Source of the DNA: Sediminibacterium magnilacihabitans
GTDB taxonomy: Bacteria; Bacteroidota; Bacteroidia; Chitinophagales; Chitinophagaceae
DNA: 64,000 bases
Assembly: GCA_002973575.1 (NCBI GenBank)
Contig: PVEQ01000009.1
Span: 62,001 to 126,000 of the forward strand
Reading direction: 5' to 3'
The notes beneath the pieces are model-generated. The model was not told the DNA's origin, ran no database searches, and saw only the letters and a list, made by a program, of their open reading frames with translations. A program made the position numbers and the translations under genes. This document shows, piece after piece, positions 47,139 to 55,914 of this stretch (the stretch's first letter is position 1; every line of letters begins with the position of its first letter).

Positions 47139-47194
47139 AGCTTATTAAAAAAAGAAGCACCCATTTGTCCGGGCGCTACTTCTTTTAATAAGCT
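47139..47194 (-). terminator. Terminator after the haloperoxidase gene
   Basis: AGCTTATTAAAA, AAA, GAAG and the complementary CTTCTTTTAATAAGCT (47179-47194) form a long stem closed by a GC-rich loop region. The gene at 47232 ends just upstream on the minus strand. The AT-rich flanks suit termination in both directions and separate it from the cytochrome promoter. Confidence 0.65.
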
Positions 47195-47231
47195 ATCTCT
47201 TTAGTATTTGTTGTGCGGCCTTGTTAATTGG

Positions 47232-47771
47232 CTATTTGTCAGCCCCATCGTTCTTTGCACGGGTAATAGCATAATTACCAATATTCGTTCCTACTTGCAA
47301 CCCAACAGCACAATCTGACCGGTAGTGTATACCACCTGCCATCCCTGAAAAAGACGCTTCCTGTGCCATCGCAGTATAAGCAGCGGCCCTTTCCGTTACA
47401 ATGTATCCTAAGATCGTGGCGGCTGCTCCGCTGAAAGTAGAGTGCCCGGAGATATAAGCAGGGAAATTGGGTATACCGGTTAATGTTTTAATGGCCGGGT
47501 TCATCTGTGTGGGCCTTGGATTGAAATAATAATACTTGGTATTCCAGCATACAATAGCTGCATCCATCAGGCTCATGTTCAGTAATGCCATATCCCTCGC
47601 CCATCTTACTTCACTGAAATTTTTATTGATAAAATCTTCTGCGGCTATCGCATCCCAATGACCAGGAGGTGTATAAGTTCCTACCCCATCTGCCCAAAAT
47701 TGCACAATCCTTATGTTTTCACGTGCAGGGTTCGTTATCAGCTCATGTATCTCTTCTGTTTCCTGTTTCAT
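47232..47771 (-). pseudogene. Vanadium haloperoxidase / PAP2 protein, C-terminal part after a frameshift
   Basis: 179-codon frame containing the catalytic part of a vanadium haloperoxidase-like PAP2 protein: NPRPTQ, ISGHSTFSGAAATILGYI (the SGH motif with catalytic His) and IHYRSDCAVGLQVG (the late Arg/His motif). It directly continues the frame at 47768-48606 but is one base out of phase. Adding one C to the C7 run at 47795-47801 (minus strand) would join them as RPPPPPSTSSAQMKQ. As written the enzyme would be split. The defect may be a sequencing error in a homopolymer. Confidence 0.75.
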
Positions 47772-48606
47772 TTGCGCACTGGAAGTAGATGGCGGAGGGG
47801 GGGCCTCAATGCGCTGACAGTAGCGGTATCGAACAGGAAGGGCGTTACTTTTCCGAACAATGGTAACATGGGCGGCCGTTTCGGCACTTCCAGGCTATAC
47901 CAGGGAGTCTCTCCCTTTGCAGTAGCAGTTGTTTCCAGGTTCGACCAGTCAGCCGGCGTACCCACTGCTTTTCCAGCATTATCCGTACGCGCCCTGGCAA
48001 TAAACACTTGTGCCACCTGCCTTCCCAATGCTTCACCGGCAACGATATCGCTTCTCGTTGCCGCACCCGCCATGATGGTAGCGGTTTCCTGCTCAGAGGC
48101 TTTTGCTTGTATAAAAGCAATTTCAGTGGGGAACAACAACTTCATCATTTCTGCTGTAACGCCTGCCAACACTGCAGCTTCAGAAGGATAAGAAGGCAGG
48201 TCTGTCTGTGATACTTTACTGATGATCGTATTATCTGTTTTATAAGGCGCGGGGCGGTTGTATAGTTTTTTATAGTACCAACAAGCTACCAATGCATCGT
48301 ATTGCGCTGCGCTGATATAAGCATAGGCCCTTGCTGCATATGGCGGATTGGCGAAGGGAAACAACGGATAGGCAAATGGGTTAGCAGCACTGGGTATCGG
48401 ATACGTACCATCGGCATTCTGGTATGGTGGAAGATTGTATTTGGCTACCAGTTCTCGCATCAATTCATTCCATCGCAACACACCCCCGGCAGCCCAGTAC
48501 CTGATGCGGACTTCCTGATCGCCCGTGAGGTTTTTCTGGTATCCTTTGATCTCATTCAGCTCGGCAACAGGGTTAGCAGCAATAGTATGGAAGCAAGCTG
48601 TTTCAA
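47768..48606 (-). pseudogene. Vanadium haloperoxidase / PAP2 protein, N-terminal part, frameshifted
   Basis: The open body (237 codons from the GTG at 48481, with in-frame coding sequence further upstream, such as NEIKGYQKNLTGDQEVRIRY) has the family's helical first half (NLPPYQNADGTYPIPSAANP, then LPSYPSEAAVLAG). Just upstream a lipoprotein signal, starting with TTG at 48606 and reading KQLASILLLLTLLPS, is in another frame and hits TGA. One inserted base near 48556/48557 would give LLPSC followed by NEIKGYQ, a perfect lipobox. With the C7 shift this gene therefore has two single-base deletions. The intact protein would be an exported lipoprotein of about 455 residues. Confidence 0.65.
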
Positions 48607-48766
48607 TACTTTGTTAAGATAATGAAAAAAATAAAACTCAACGAAAAAGGAGCATCAGCTACCTGATCTGTTAGCAATACATAAATATATATTACCGAGT
48701 TGGCTACTAAATCACATAATTCAGAAAATGTAAATAATTGACATATAATATGTTGTGAATTTTACG

Positions 48767-48831
48767 TGAGAACAATCAAATTAGTTGATGATAACCGTCA
48801 ATATTAAGGACATGCTTCCGGAATAGATTTG
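48767..48831 (+). promoter_or_regulatory. Dual CRP/FNR-type promoter module of the DUF892 unit
   Basis: Sites TGAGAACAATCA (48767-48778) and TGATAACCGTCA (48789-48800) precede the -7 box TAGATTTG (48824-48831). Centres are 51.5 and 29.5 bp upstream of the box. The distal site is identical, base for base, to the one before the Balon-like gene, and in both cases its centre is 78.5 bp from the ATG. No -33 TTTG is evident, as expected of an activator-dependent promoter. Confidence 0.85.
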
Positions 48832-48850
48832 TAGAACAAAATTTACGGAT

Positions 48851-49384
48851 ATGCGAGAAGATATTATGGGGCTCACCACATTACACGATCTCATAGATTT
48901 CGATGCCCGGAAATTGAACGGTGCTGAAAGACAATTGGAAAATATATTGCCTGATTGGATAAATAAAGCAAGTTCGCTGTCTCTTAAAAATGTATTGCAG
49001 CAATATCTCGACTTTGTCAGGGACAATATTCAAAAGATAAAAACCTTTATCGCTGAAGAAAAGATCGGATCGCTTTCCTGCACTAACACTATCATGCAAG
49101 CATTTATTTTGGAAACTAGGGAAAAAATGAGCAATTGCAACAACACCGAAATACGGGATGCTTGTTTGCTTTCAAGTATACAGGGCATCAATCATTACAA
49201 AATCAATATGTATGGCACTGTTGCTGCATTCGCAAAAGATCTTGGAAATGAAAAATCAGCAGTCGTTTTTCACCAGGCGAAGTTGAATGAAGAGCAAATT
49301 GATAAGATGCTCTCAAAACAGGCTGAACAGGCCATCAATATGAATGCAGCCAATCCTATTTTATTGTCAAATAAGAATCGCTGA
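48851..49384 (+). CDS. Ferritin-like DUF892 (YciE/YciF-type) stress protein
   Basis: 177 residues, all helical, of the DUF892 family: LHDLIDFDARKLNGAERQLE (first helix with a Glu ligand), EIRDACLLSSIQGINHYKIN and TVAAFAKDLGNEKSAVVF. YciF-type proteins form a ferritin-like diiron fold and are induced by general stress. It has the dual-site promoter just upstream and is followed by a flavoprotein (54-base gap) and an Hsp20 gene (17-base gap), probably in one transcript. Confidence 0.85.
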   Translation: MREDIMGLTTLHDLIDFDARKLNGAERQLENILPDWINKASSLSLKNVLQQYLDFVRDNIQKIKTFIAEEKIGSLSCTNTIMQAFILETREKMSNCNNTEIRDACLLSSIQGINHYKINMYGTVAAFAKDLGNEKSAVVFHQAKLNEEQIDKMLSKQAEQAINMNAANPILLSNKNR

Positions 49385-49438
49385 TCGATCTTATTAATTG
49401 TTATTTGTGTACAATTTTTTGGATTTAAAATATATAAA

Positions 49439-49888
49439 ATGCTGGGTGAATTAAGCAAGGAAAAAATAGAAAACATACTTTCCAGCCAGGTGGTGGGCAG
49501 GCTAGCCTGCAGTGACGGTAATCAACCTTATATTACACCGGTGACTTACATCTTCGATGGAAAATATATTTACGGACAAAGCAACGAAGGGAAGAAATTA
49601 AGCATACTCCGGAAAAATCCGAATGTCTGTTTTGAAGTAGATGTGGTAACAGACATGAGAAACTGGCAAAGTGTAATTATTTATGGAAAATTTGAAGAAC
49701 TGAAAGATGAAATGGCCAGGAACGCCAGGGCTGTTCTTTTTGAAAAAGTGTTTTCATTAATGACCAGCAGCACCATTCATCCTCATGAACATGGGGTAAT
49801 ATCAGCAGTTGACGATAGTAACCGGGTTAAGTACGTAATGTATAGAATTGAGATTTCGAAAATAACCAGCAGATTTGAAAAACAGTAA
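49439..49888 (+). CDS. PNPOx-like FMN-binding flavoprotein
   Basis: 149 residues of the pyridoxamine 5'-phosphate oxidase-like split-barrel fold: VVGRLACSDGNQPYITPVTY, YGQSNEGKKLSILRKNPNVC and WQSVIIYGKFEEL. Such small proteins bind FMN or F420 and reduce diverse substrates. It is not likely to be true PdxH because of its size and missing motifs. It sits between the DUF892 and Hsp20 genes. Confidence 0.83.
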   Translation: MLGELSKEKIENILSSQVVGRLACSDGNQPYITPVTYIFDGKYIYGQSNEGKKLSILRKNPNVCFEVDVVTDMRNWQSVIIYGKFEELKDEMARNARAVLFEKVFSLMTSSTIHPHEHGVISAVDDSNRVKYVMYRIEISKITSRFEKQ

Positions 49889-49905
49889 ATATTAAACTTC
49901 ACCAT

Positions 49906-50331
49906 ATGAAAGAGTCAGCAATTTACCCTGGTGAATATATCCTGCTTCCTGAACTGGAAGTTTTTTTACTTGATACTAAACCAGCGGCTCCGGCGAATGT
50001 GACAGTGCCTCCGATCAATATGACTGAGACCGAAGACTGCTTTAACATAGAAATATCTTTGCCTGGAGTAAAAAGAGAAGATATATTCATTCATATGCAC
50101 AACAATACATTGTTTTTGCTTGTATTGATGAAAAAGATAACAAAAGAAAAGAATGAGAGGTCGAGGATGCACGAATTTGACTCCAATACCTTGAAACGCC
50201 ATATTCCGTTGCCTTCTAATGTAGACCCGGGATTCATGAGTGCGGAATACAGGCAGGGCATCCTGCAGCTCTATATTCCCAAAACTACCCAACAACCGAC
50301 AGATAAGGATACGCAGGTGATTGTTTATTGA
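49906..50331 (+). CDS. Hsp20-family small heat-shock protein, divergent
   Basis: 141 residues with an alpha-crystallin domain (INMTETEDCFNIEISLPGVKREDIFIHMHNNTLFLL ... FMSAEYRQGILQLYIPK). The first IxI/V-like end is short and the N-terminal arm is only about 38 residues. It differs from the second Hsp20 at 50465, so the two may form mixed oligomers. It lies 17 bases after the flavoprotein gene. Confidence 0.8.
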   Translation: MKESAIYPGEYILLPELEVFLLDTKPAAPANVTVPPINMTETEDCFNIEISLPGVKREDIFIHMHNNTLFLLVLMKKITKEKNERSRMHEFDSNTLKRHIPLPSNVDPGFMSAEYRQGILQLYIPKTTQQPTDKDTQVIVY

Positions 50332-50361
50332 ATGCATCTCTGTATAGACAGTTATTTTCAC

Positions 50362-50426
50362 TGATGAATCTCATCATATGCACTGATGGAAATCGTTTGC
50401 TGTGCGTTTTCGGAAAAATAAATTTG
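50362..50426 (+). promoter_or_regulatory. Dual CRP/FNR-type promoter module of the second Hsp20 gene
   Basis: TGATGAATCTCA (50362-50373) and TGATGGAAATCG (50384-50395, last base off) precede the -7 box TAAATTTG (50419-50426). Centres are 51.5 and 29.5 bp upstream of the box. A TTTG follows the proximal site at the distance of a -33 element. The Hsp20 ATG is 39 bases after the box. Confidence 0.8.
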
Positions 50427-50464
50427 TTCTGTAATTATCCATTCAATAATCAAAATATAAAATT

Positions 50465-50908
50465 ATGGGAACACAAACACTTGCAAGGCAATCAGAAAGA
50501 AAGCCTTCATTATTTGATGATTTTTTCAAACCATGGAATGAATGGTTTGGCAATGGTGGTTCATGGGGTCGTACGATGGATGTCCCCGCAGTGAATATTT
50601 CCGAACAAAAAGACGAATATCTGGTATCGCTGGCCGCTCCCGGCATGAAAAAAGATGATTTCAAAATTGATGTTGATGGCAACATCCTCACCATCAGTTC
50701 CGAAAAAGAGGAAAGCAGGGAAGAAAAAGAAAAGAAATTTACCAGGAAGGAATACAGTTATTCGTCGTTTAGCCGCAGCTTCACGTTGCCGGATGAAGTT
50801 AACAAGGAAAAGATCGAAGCAAAGTATGAAGATGGAATTCTTAAAGTTTCCCTGCCTCACAGAGAGGGGGCAAAAATGCCACAGGCGAAACATATCGCTG
50901 TGAAATAA
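50465..50908 (+). CDS. Hsp20-family small heat-shock protein
   Basis: 147 residues. An N-terminal arm (PSLFDDFFKPWNEWFGNGGS) is followed by the alpha-crystallin domain (VPAVNISEQKDEYLVSLAAP, KKDDFKIDVDGNILTI, FTLPDEVNKEKIEAKYEDGI) and ends LKVSLPHREGAKMP. It prevents aggregation of unfolded proteins. It is preceded by its own dual-site promoter and followed after 70 bases by a small membrane protein and an L,D-transpeptidase. Confidence 0.92.
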   Translation: MGTQTLARQSERKPSLFDDFFKPWNEWFGNGGSWGRTMDVPAVNISEQKDEYLVSLAAPGMKKDDFKIDVDGNILTISSEKEESREEKEKKFTRKEYSYSSFSRSFTLPDEVNKEKIEAKYEDGILKVSLPHREGAKMPQAKHIAVK

Positions 50909-50977
50909 GCCTGCTACTGTACGGCTTAGAGCCCTGTCTCTCAGGGTGGCGGGGCTTCTTATATTAACATTTATTGT

Positions 50978-51487
50978 ATGACAGAACTAGATCTCTGGTT
51001 GGATTCTTATGATGATATTTATTCTGATTTTGACAGCCGGCATTACCTCAAACGAAGAATATCAGAAGATTTCCTGTATGAATTGCGCAGAGAAATGAAA
51101 TACAAGGAACATAACGCTGAAGGCCTGTTCCTTTTGCTACCGCAGGAACAAAGGGATGAGGAATCAGAAAAAGTTATTGTAAGCAGCCTTGGCGATTTTT
51201 TCAGGCGCCAATTTCTGTTTCATCAGTACAAATGCCGGGGTAAACTGAGAAATGGCATTTTAACCCTATTAAGTGGGATAATGATCATTCTTCTTAATTC
51301 CTGGACCGATTTTCCTCTTTCTCCTTCCCATGTCATTGTTAGTATTAAAGCCCTGCTGGAACCAGCCGGCTGGTTTTTAATTTGGGCCTCTTTTGATTTT
51401 CTTTTTTATGATTTTACAAGGCTAAAAAATGAAAGGGATTTCTACAAGCTGTTAAGTAAAATACATATTTATTTTAAATCGGCCTGA
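50978..51487 (+). CDS. Unrecognised membrane protein
   Basis: 169 residues, not recognised. A charged N-terminal half (LDSYDDIYSDFDSRHYLKRR) is followed by two membrane helices at about 93-110 (GILTLLSGIMIILLNS) and 125-147 (PAGWFLIWASFDFLFYDFT) and a short basic tail. Location between an Hsp20 and an L,D-transpeptidase, on the same strand with small gaps, suggests an envelope-stress role, which is inference. Confidence 0.7.
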   Translation: MTELDLWLDSYDDIYSDFDSRHYLKRRISEDFLYELRREMKYKEHNAEGLFLLLPQEQRDEESEKVIVSSLGDFFRRQFLFHQYKCRGKLRNGILTLLSGIMIILLNSWTDFPLSPSHVIVSIKALLEPAGWFLIWASFDFLFYDFTRLKNERDFYKLLSKIHIYFKSA

Positions 51488-51532
51488 GTCAATTTGTTTT
51501 CAATATCTAGTTATTAGAAAAATAATAACGCT

Positions 51533-53113
51533 GTGAAATTCAGGGTAATCATATTCATCATTTTACTGTCGAGCTATACGTCCTATTCGCAAATTACTCC
51601 GGACAGGCTGCGAAATTTTATTTTTAACGGGCAATCCACTCCCGGATCGATCCCCCCGTATCCGGCTGAAGTCATAACATTTTACGAAAAACTGGGCTTT
51701 AAAACGGCATGGATACAACAAGAAAATATTGAGGATAGAAATTTTTTGTTAACCGTGCTTAAGCAGTCGGCAAATTGGGGCCTGCAAGATGAATACTATG
51801 CGTCTGACTTCCTTGAAGAATTTTGTAATGGGCATCTTTTATTACGAAATGCCGATGATTCTATGCAAAGAGAAATCAGAATTACCGGCATAGCTATTCA
51901 TTTTTACAGGAGCATTGCATTCGGCAATATCATGCCACAACTTCGTTACGACGGGCTTGACTATCAGCCCGCATGCTATGATATTCCAGTATTATTAGCC
52001 AATGCCATTAAGACGAAGTCTATACAACTATTAAAAGAGCAGCTTACCCCACCTCTGGTCGAGGTTAATACCCTGGAAAATAAAATAAAACAACTCAATG
52101 CCAGGATGTCTGAAGGCGATTTTAAAGAGGTGGTCATAGCGTCCAATAAGGTTAATTCAAATAATACTGCGCTGGTACTTAAACTCTATCAATTGGCAAT
52201 TTTGGATTCTGTCAGTACCCATCTGCCTGAAACTTCATTGAAAAAAGCAATCCGGGAGGCGCAACGCCAGTTTAATTTATTATCCGATGGGATGCTTAGC
52301 TCAACTATTTTGGAACAATTGAACGTGCCGCTGTACAAAAGATTACAACAACTCAGCCTCTCCATTAATTATTACCGATGGCTGTATTGCCTTATCCAGG
52401 GCCGGACAGTAATTGTTGTAAATATCCCAGCCGCATATATGAATGTATACCGGGACAACCGGTCCATCCTGGAAATGAGAATGGTACTTGGAAAAACGTC
52501 TACCCCAACCCCAACGCTGGCAAGCAGGATCAACAAAGTGATTCTGTATCCTTATTGGCATGTTCCATTTAGTATTGTTGCCAAAGAGCTATTGCCCCTG
52601 ATCAAGGCAAATCCTGCATTCATTCATGTCGGTAATTTCCAGGTATTGAACAGTGCGGGGAAAATCATGAACCCTTACAACATAAAATGGCAGGCTTTAA
52701 ACGTCAAAAATTTCCCATATACCATTCGCCAAAGTACCGGATGCGATAATGCCTTGGGGCTGCTAAAACTGGAGTTTTATAGTCCTTTCGGTGTTTATTT
52801 ACATGATACTCCATTCAAAAGTGCCTTCATGCTGAATAAAAGGTATTTCAGTCATGGGTGCCTGAGGATGGAAAATCCCATGGAACTGGGTCGGCTTGTT
52901 TTAAAAGCCCATCATTTGGCAATTGATACACTTGAACAGAAAGGCTGTCTCATAAACCATTCCCCAATAGCCGTACCTGCAGATGACCCCATGCCCGTGA
53001 TTGTATGGTATAACCCGGCAGGGTGCGATTCAACCGGCAGAGTCCGGTTTTACGAAGACATTTATAGAAAATTTCATTGGGAAGAAAAATCAGCAAAAAA
53101 ATTAGTTGAATAA
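51533..53113 (+). CDS. L,D-transpeptidase, YcbB-like
   Basis: 526 residues from a GTG, with a signal peptide (VIIFIILLSSYTSYSQ), a helical N-terminal scaffold as in YcbB/LdtD, and a YkuD catalytic domain from about residue 290: VVNIPAAYMNVY, ILYPYWHVPFSI, then the active-site motif RYFSHGCLRMENPMELG with the nucleophile Cys. It forms 3-3 peptidoglycan cross-links, typical of stationary or stressed cells. No separate peptidoglycan-binding repeat was recognised. It converges with the regulator gene, with a 12-base overlap of 3' ends. Confidence 0.88.
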   Translation: MKFRVIIFIILLSSYTSYSQITPDRLRNFIFNGQSTPGSIPPYPAEVITFYEKLGFKTAWIQQENIEDRNFLLTVLKQSANWGLQDEYYASDFLEEFCNGHLLLRNADDSMQREIRITGIAIHFYRSIAFGNIMPQLRYDGLDYQPACYDIPVLLANAIKTKSIQLLKEQLTPPLVEVNTLENKIKQLNARMSEGDFKEVVIASNKVNSNNTALVLKLYQLAILDSVSTHLPETSLKKAIREAQRQFNLLSDGMLSSTILEQLNVPLYKRLQQLSLSINYYRWLYCLIQGRTVIVVNIPAAYMNVYRDNRSILEMRMVLGKTSTPTPTLASRINKVILYPYWHVPFSIVAKELLPLIKANPAFIHVGNFQVLNSAGKIMNPYNIKWQALNVKNFPYTIRQSTGCDNALGLLKLEFYSPFGVYLHDTPFKSAFMLNKRYFSHGCLRMENPMELGRLVLKAHHLAIDTLEQKGCLINHSPIAVPADDPMPVIVWYNPAGCDSTGRVRFYEDIYRKFHWEEKSAKKLVE

Positions 53114-54160
53114 ATTTTCAAGTTTCTCTTGATTAAGAATACTGATTCGACCATCATGTATATCGATCAGCTTTTCATTTTTGAAATCACTGAGCGTTCT
53201 TATGAGAGACTCTGTAGCAGTGCCTGCCAAAGTAGCCAGGTTTTCACGGCTGAGGTCAATGTCGAAATTATCGTTGCTATTTTTCCTATATTTTGCCTGG
53301 ATCAGCAAAAGCGCATCTGCAACCTTTTTCCGGAGGGAATTGTAGGCGAGGTTTAAAAGTTGGCTTTCTTTTTCCGAAATGTTCTTCGCTAATAACTGAA
53401 TAAATTTTCTGGCAATTTCAGGGTTCTTGTTAATTAATTCGTCGAAATCCTCTTTGGGTATTACTGCCAGTTCCGCTTCCTCCAACGTCTCAGCAGTATC
53501 CTTATAGACAGATTTCTCTAAAAGAGCAACATGCCCAACAAAATCCCCGGTACTGAACAGATCGGTTACCAGCTCTTTGCCATCCTTATTGGTTTTATAT
53601 GCCTTTACTTTTCCCTTTACAATATAATATAGCCGGTTGGGATGATTGCCTTCAGAATAGACAGTTTGTCTTTTCTTATACCGGTTGATATCCCTGCCCT
53701 CAGTGAATGCCATCAATTCCTTTTTGCCGGATGATGCTTCAAGAAGCTGCCTGATGCCGATCATGTCCGCATTGAATTCCTGTTTCAATAAATCCAGCTT
53801 CTTGATACGGCTACTGACTGCATTCAATAGTTCTGTCCCATCAAATGGTTTTATAAGGTAATCGTCTGCCCCTAGTTCCATTCCTTTCCGAAAGTCGTCA
53901 CGCTCAGCCTTGGCAGTGAGAAAGATAAATGGCGTATTCTTGATTTTCTCATTATTTTGAATAGCATGAAGCACTCCATATCCATCAAGCTCAGGCATCA
54001 TAATATCGCAAATAATTAAGTCTGGCTTATTTTCGATCGCTTTAATTACTCCTATTTTTCCGTTTTCAGCCGTAATCACCATATAATTTGACAATTCCAA
54101 TATTTCTGAAGTATTACTTCTGATATCTTCGTTGTCTTCAATGATTAATATCTTTTTCAT
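53102..54160 (-). CDS. Receiver-CRP/FNR fusion transcription regulator
   Basis: 352 residues in three parts. Residues 1-118 are a CheY receiver (MKKILIIEDNEDIRS, Asp52 in IICDIMMPELDG, KPFDG). About 145-265 are a cyclic-nucleotide-binding-type beta roll (YIVKGKVKAYKTNKDGKELV). About 270-350 are an HTH_Crp domain (DLSRENLATLAGTATESLIR). The recognition helix keeps the Glu and Arg (ESLIR) that contact the GA of TGA in CRP and FNR, but lacks CRP's Arg180 (Thr instead). No Cys cluster for an iron-sulfur centre is seen, so the signal arrives by phosphorylation from the kinase, whose stop overlaps by 23 bases. It is the candidate activator of the six dual-site promoters. Confidence 0.85.
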   Translation of the reverse strand: MKKILIIEDNEDIRSNTSEILELSNYMVITAENGKIGVIKAIENKPDLIICDIMMPELDGYGVLHAIQNNEKIKNTPFIFLTAKAERDDFRKGMELGADDYLIKPFDGTELLNAVSSRIKKLDLLKQEFNADMIGIRQLLEASSGKKELMAFTEGRDINRYKKRQTVYSEGNHPNRLYYIVKGKVKAYKTNKDGKELVTDLFSTGDFVGHVALLEKSVYKDTAETLEEAELAVIPKEDFDELINKNPEIARKFIQLLAKNISEKESQLLNLAYNSLRKKVADALLLIQAKYRKNSNDNFDIDLSRENLATLAGTATESLIRTLSDFKNEKLIDIHDGRISILNQEKLENLFN

Positions 54161-55358
54161 GATGATTGGTTTTTGCGTTAAAGATTAGTATAAACTCTGT
54201 ACCTTCCTGCAATTCGCTTTTACATTCGATAGAGCCATTCATCAATTCCACATATTTAGATACGATGTGCAACCCAAGGCCTGTTCCCTGTATACCGGTA
54301 ACATTGGTTCCCCGGAAAAACCTTTCCATCAAATGCTTTTGATCATCATTCGAAATGCCAATACCCCGATCTTTTATTGAGAAAACAAAATGATGATCAT
54401 CGGAATATGTCTTGATGCTGATAAAACTTGCTTCCGGCGAAAATTTGCTGGCATTCGAAACCAGGTTCATGATAATATGTTTCAGCAAAGAGGGATCTAA
54501 TAAAACCATAGGGTTGCCATCATGATCATAATCAAGTACCTGCCCTTTCTTCAGGTTGTTTTTTATTTCTTCCATTACCGATTCGACCAGTTGTTGAATA
54601 TCAAATTCAGCATATTTAACATGAATTTTTCCTTCTTCAATTTTATCAACGCTTAAAAAATCGTTTAAGATGTCGTTCAACATATTTGCAGATGAAATAA
54701 TACGCTTCAGGTGCCTGTCCCGCTTTGGCTGTTCATTGTCAGCATTGTATTGCTCTAATAAATAGACCGATGAGAGTATGGTGCTTAAAGGAGTTCGAAA
54801 TTCATGAGAAGCCATAGAGACAAACCGGGATTTAAGTTCACTCAACTCCTTCTCTTTTTCCAGCAATCCGGAAAGCTCTTCCTTAGACAATTCCAATTGT
54901 TGTATAGCGGTTTTGAGTTCTTTTGTTCGTTGTTCAACAGTTCCTTCTAATTCATCATTGAGCTTTTTAATTTCTATTTCTGTCTTTTTTCGGATAGAGA
55001 TATCGCTCACAAAAGCTATGATGCAGTGTTCGCCGTCTCTTATATAGTTGCTCAGGCTTACTTCCACAGGGAATTCGGTTCCATCTTTTTTAACCGCAAA
55101 TAAATCCATGCCAACTCCCATAGGCCTGTTCTTCGGATGGGCTCTATATTGATCTCTGTGCTGTAAATGTTTAGCATGATACCTTGTTGGAATGAGCATC
55201 TCTATCTTTTTATTTAATACGTCCTCTTTACTGTAACCAAAAAGCATTAAAGCAAACAGGTTAATATTGATAATCTCTCCACGGCTATTTATTTCTATTA
55301 TACCCATGCTGGCGTGCTCCAGTAATGCATCGAATCTTTGCTTATCCTGCGTAATCAT
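54138..55358 (-). CDS. PAS histidine kinase, main part
   Basis: 406 residues from the ATG at 55358. A PAS domain (ASMGIIEINSRGEIININLF to VSDISIRKK) is followed by a coiled coil, HisKA (FVSMASHEFRTPLSTILSS, phospho-His) and HATPase_c (NLVSNASKFSPEAS, GIGISNDDQ, GTGLGLHIVSKYVEL). It is cytosolic, with no membrane segment. Its frame stays open upstream to the A9 run at 55496-55504 and reads CEQAEYISKKGRPFWGE, so the protein was almost certainly longer and is joined to the fragment at 55492-55758. It is coupled to the receiver-CRP gene and is the likely phosphate donor. Confidence 0.85.
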   Translation of the reverse strand: MITQDKQRFDALLEHASMGIIEINSRGEIININLFALMLFGYSKEDVLNKKIEMLIPTRYHAKHLQHRDQYRAHPKNRPMGVGMDLFAVKKDGTEFPVEVSLSNYIRDGEHCIIAFVSDISIRKKTEIEIKKLNDELEGTVEQRTKELKTAIQQLELSKEELSGLLEKEKELSELKSRFVSMASHEFRTPLSTILSSVYLLEQYNADNEQPKRDRHLKRIISSANMLNDILNDFLSVDKIEEGKIHVKYAEFDIQQLVESVMEEIKNNLKKGQVLDYDHDGNPMVLLDPSLLKHIIMNLVSNASKFSPEASFISIKTYSDDHHFVFSIKDRGIGISNDDQKHLMERFFRGTNVTGIQGTGLGLHIVSKYVELMNGSIECKSELQEGTEFILIFNAKTNHHEKDINH

Positions 55359-55491
55359 TCGTTCGGTTTCTTTTACACTATTAATTTTGTCAATTACAAC
55401 GATATAATAAATACTTTCCTTATTCTTAAATAGCCTGATCGACAGTTCTCCCCAAAACGGCCGCCCTTTTTTAGATATATATTCTGCCTGC

Positions 55492-55758
55492 TCACAAAAA
55501 AAAACCTTCCTTCTCTGCTATGGTAATACGGTTTTTTACCTCATCATCTGTAAGTTCGATTTTCCTGAGTTGATTTATTTGCATCATATCCATTTTGCCA
55601 GGCGGATCAACTTCAAACAACCTAAACCAGGCGTCATTACGAAATATGATTTTTGCAGTATCTTTTTCTACAATGGCGGCGCCTTCTTTTATACTATTAC
55701 ACAGTGTTATCAAGAAATCATTTCTTGCAATTTTCATACTGGGAGCCGGGGCTTGCAT
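55492..55758 (-). pseudogene. N-terminal PAS domain of the kinase, cut off by a frameshift
   Basis: 88 codons from the ATG at 55758 give the first half of a PAS domain (IKEGAAIVEKDTAKIIFRND, then RKIELTDDEVKNRITIAEKEG) and stop at FFL. The T9 run on the coding strand (plus 55496-55504) has one base too many: with eight, the frame would continue GFFCEQAEYISKKGRPFWGE into the main kinase, giving about 540 residues and two PAS domains. The cause may be a sequencing error or slippage on the run. Confidence 0.7.
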
Positions 55759-55914
55759 ACAGGCATTTATTTAGTGTCGACAGCGGTGAAAGCACCACCA
55801 AATTACTCAACTACAATAAATAATCCTATGCTGATTACCTCCTCCAATGACCCCTTGATAAAAGATTAAATACCAATCATTTAAAAAAGAAAAAAGTATA
55901 CCATAGGCAAGAAT

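Noticed and set aside
48739..48753. ACATAT-A-ATATGT palindrome in the DUF892 upstream region
   Set aside because: AT-only 6-bp arms in AT-rich sequence, not repeated before the other five units of the regulon; likely chance.
49382..49393. TGATCGATCTTA, a near match to the dual-site half before the PNPOx-like gene
   Set aside because: There is no second site 22 bp away and no TAnnTTTG box at the right distance, so this gene is probably read from the DUF892 promoter.
50925..50960. CCCTG-TCTCT-CAGGG hairpin after the second Hsp20 gene as a terminator
   Set aside because: The stem is only 5 bp and is followed by a G-rich, not T-rich, stretch; the next genes may be co-transcribed.
55759..55870. 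Possible dual-site promoter before the PAS kinase
   Set aside because: A TAATTTG-like box is present, but the positions 29.5 and 51.5 bp upstream do not hold TGA-N6-TCA sites.
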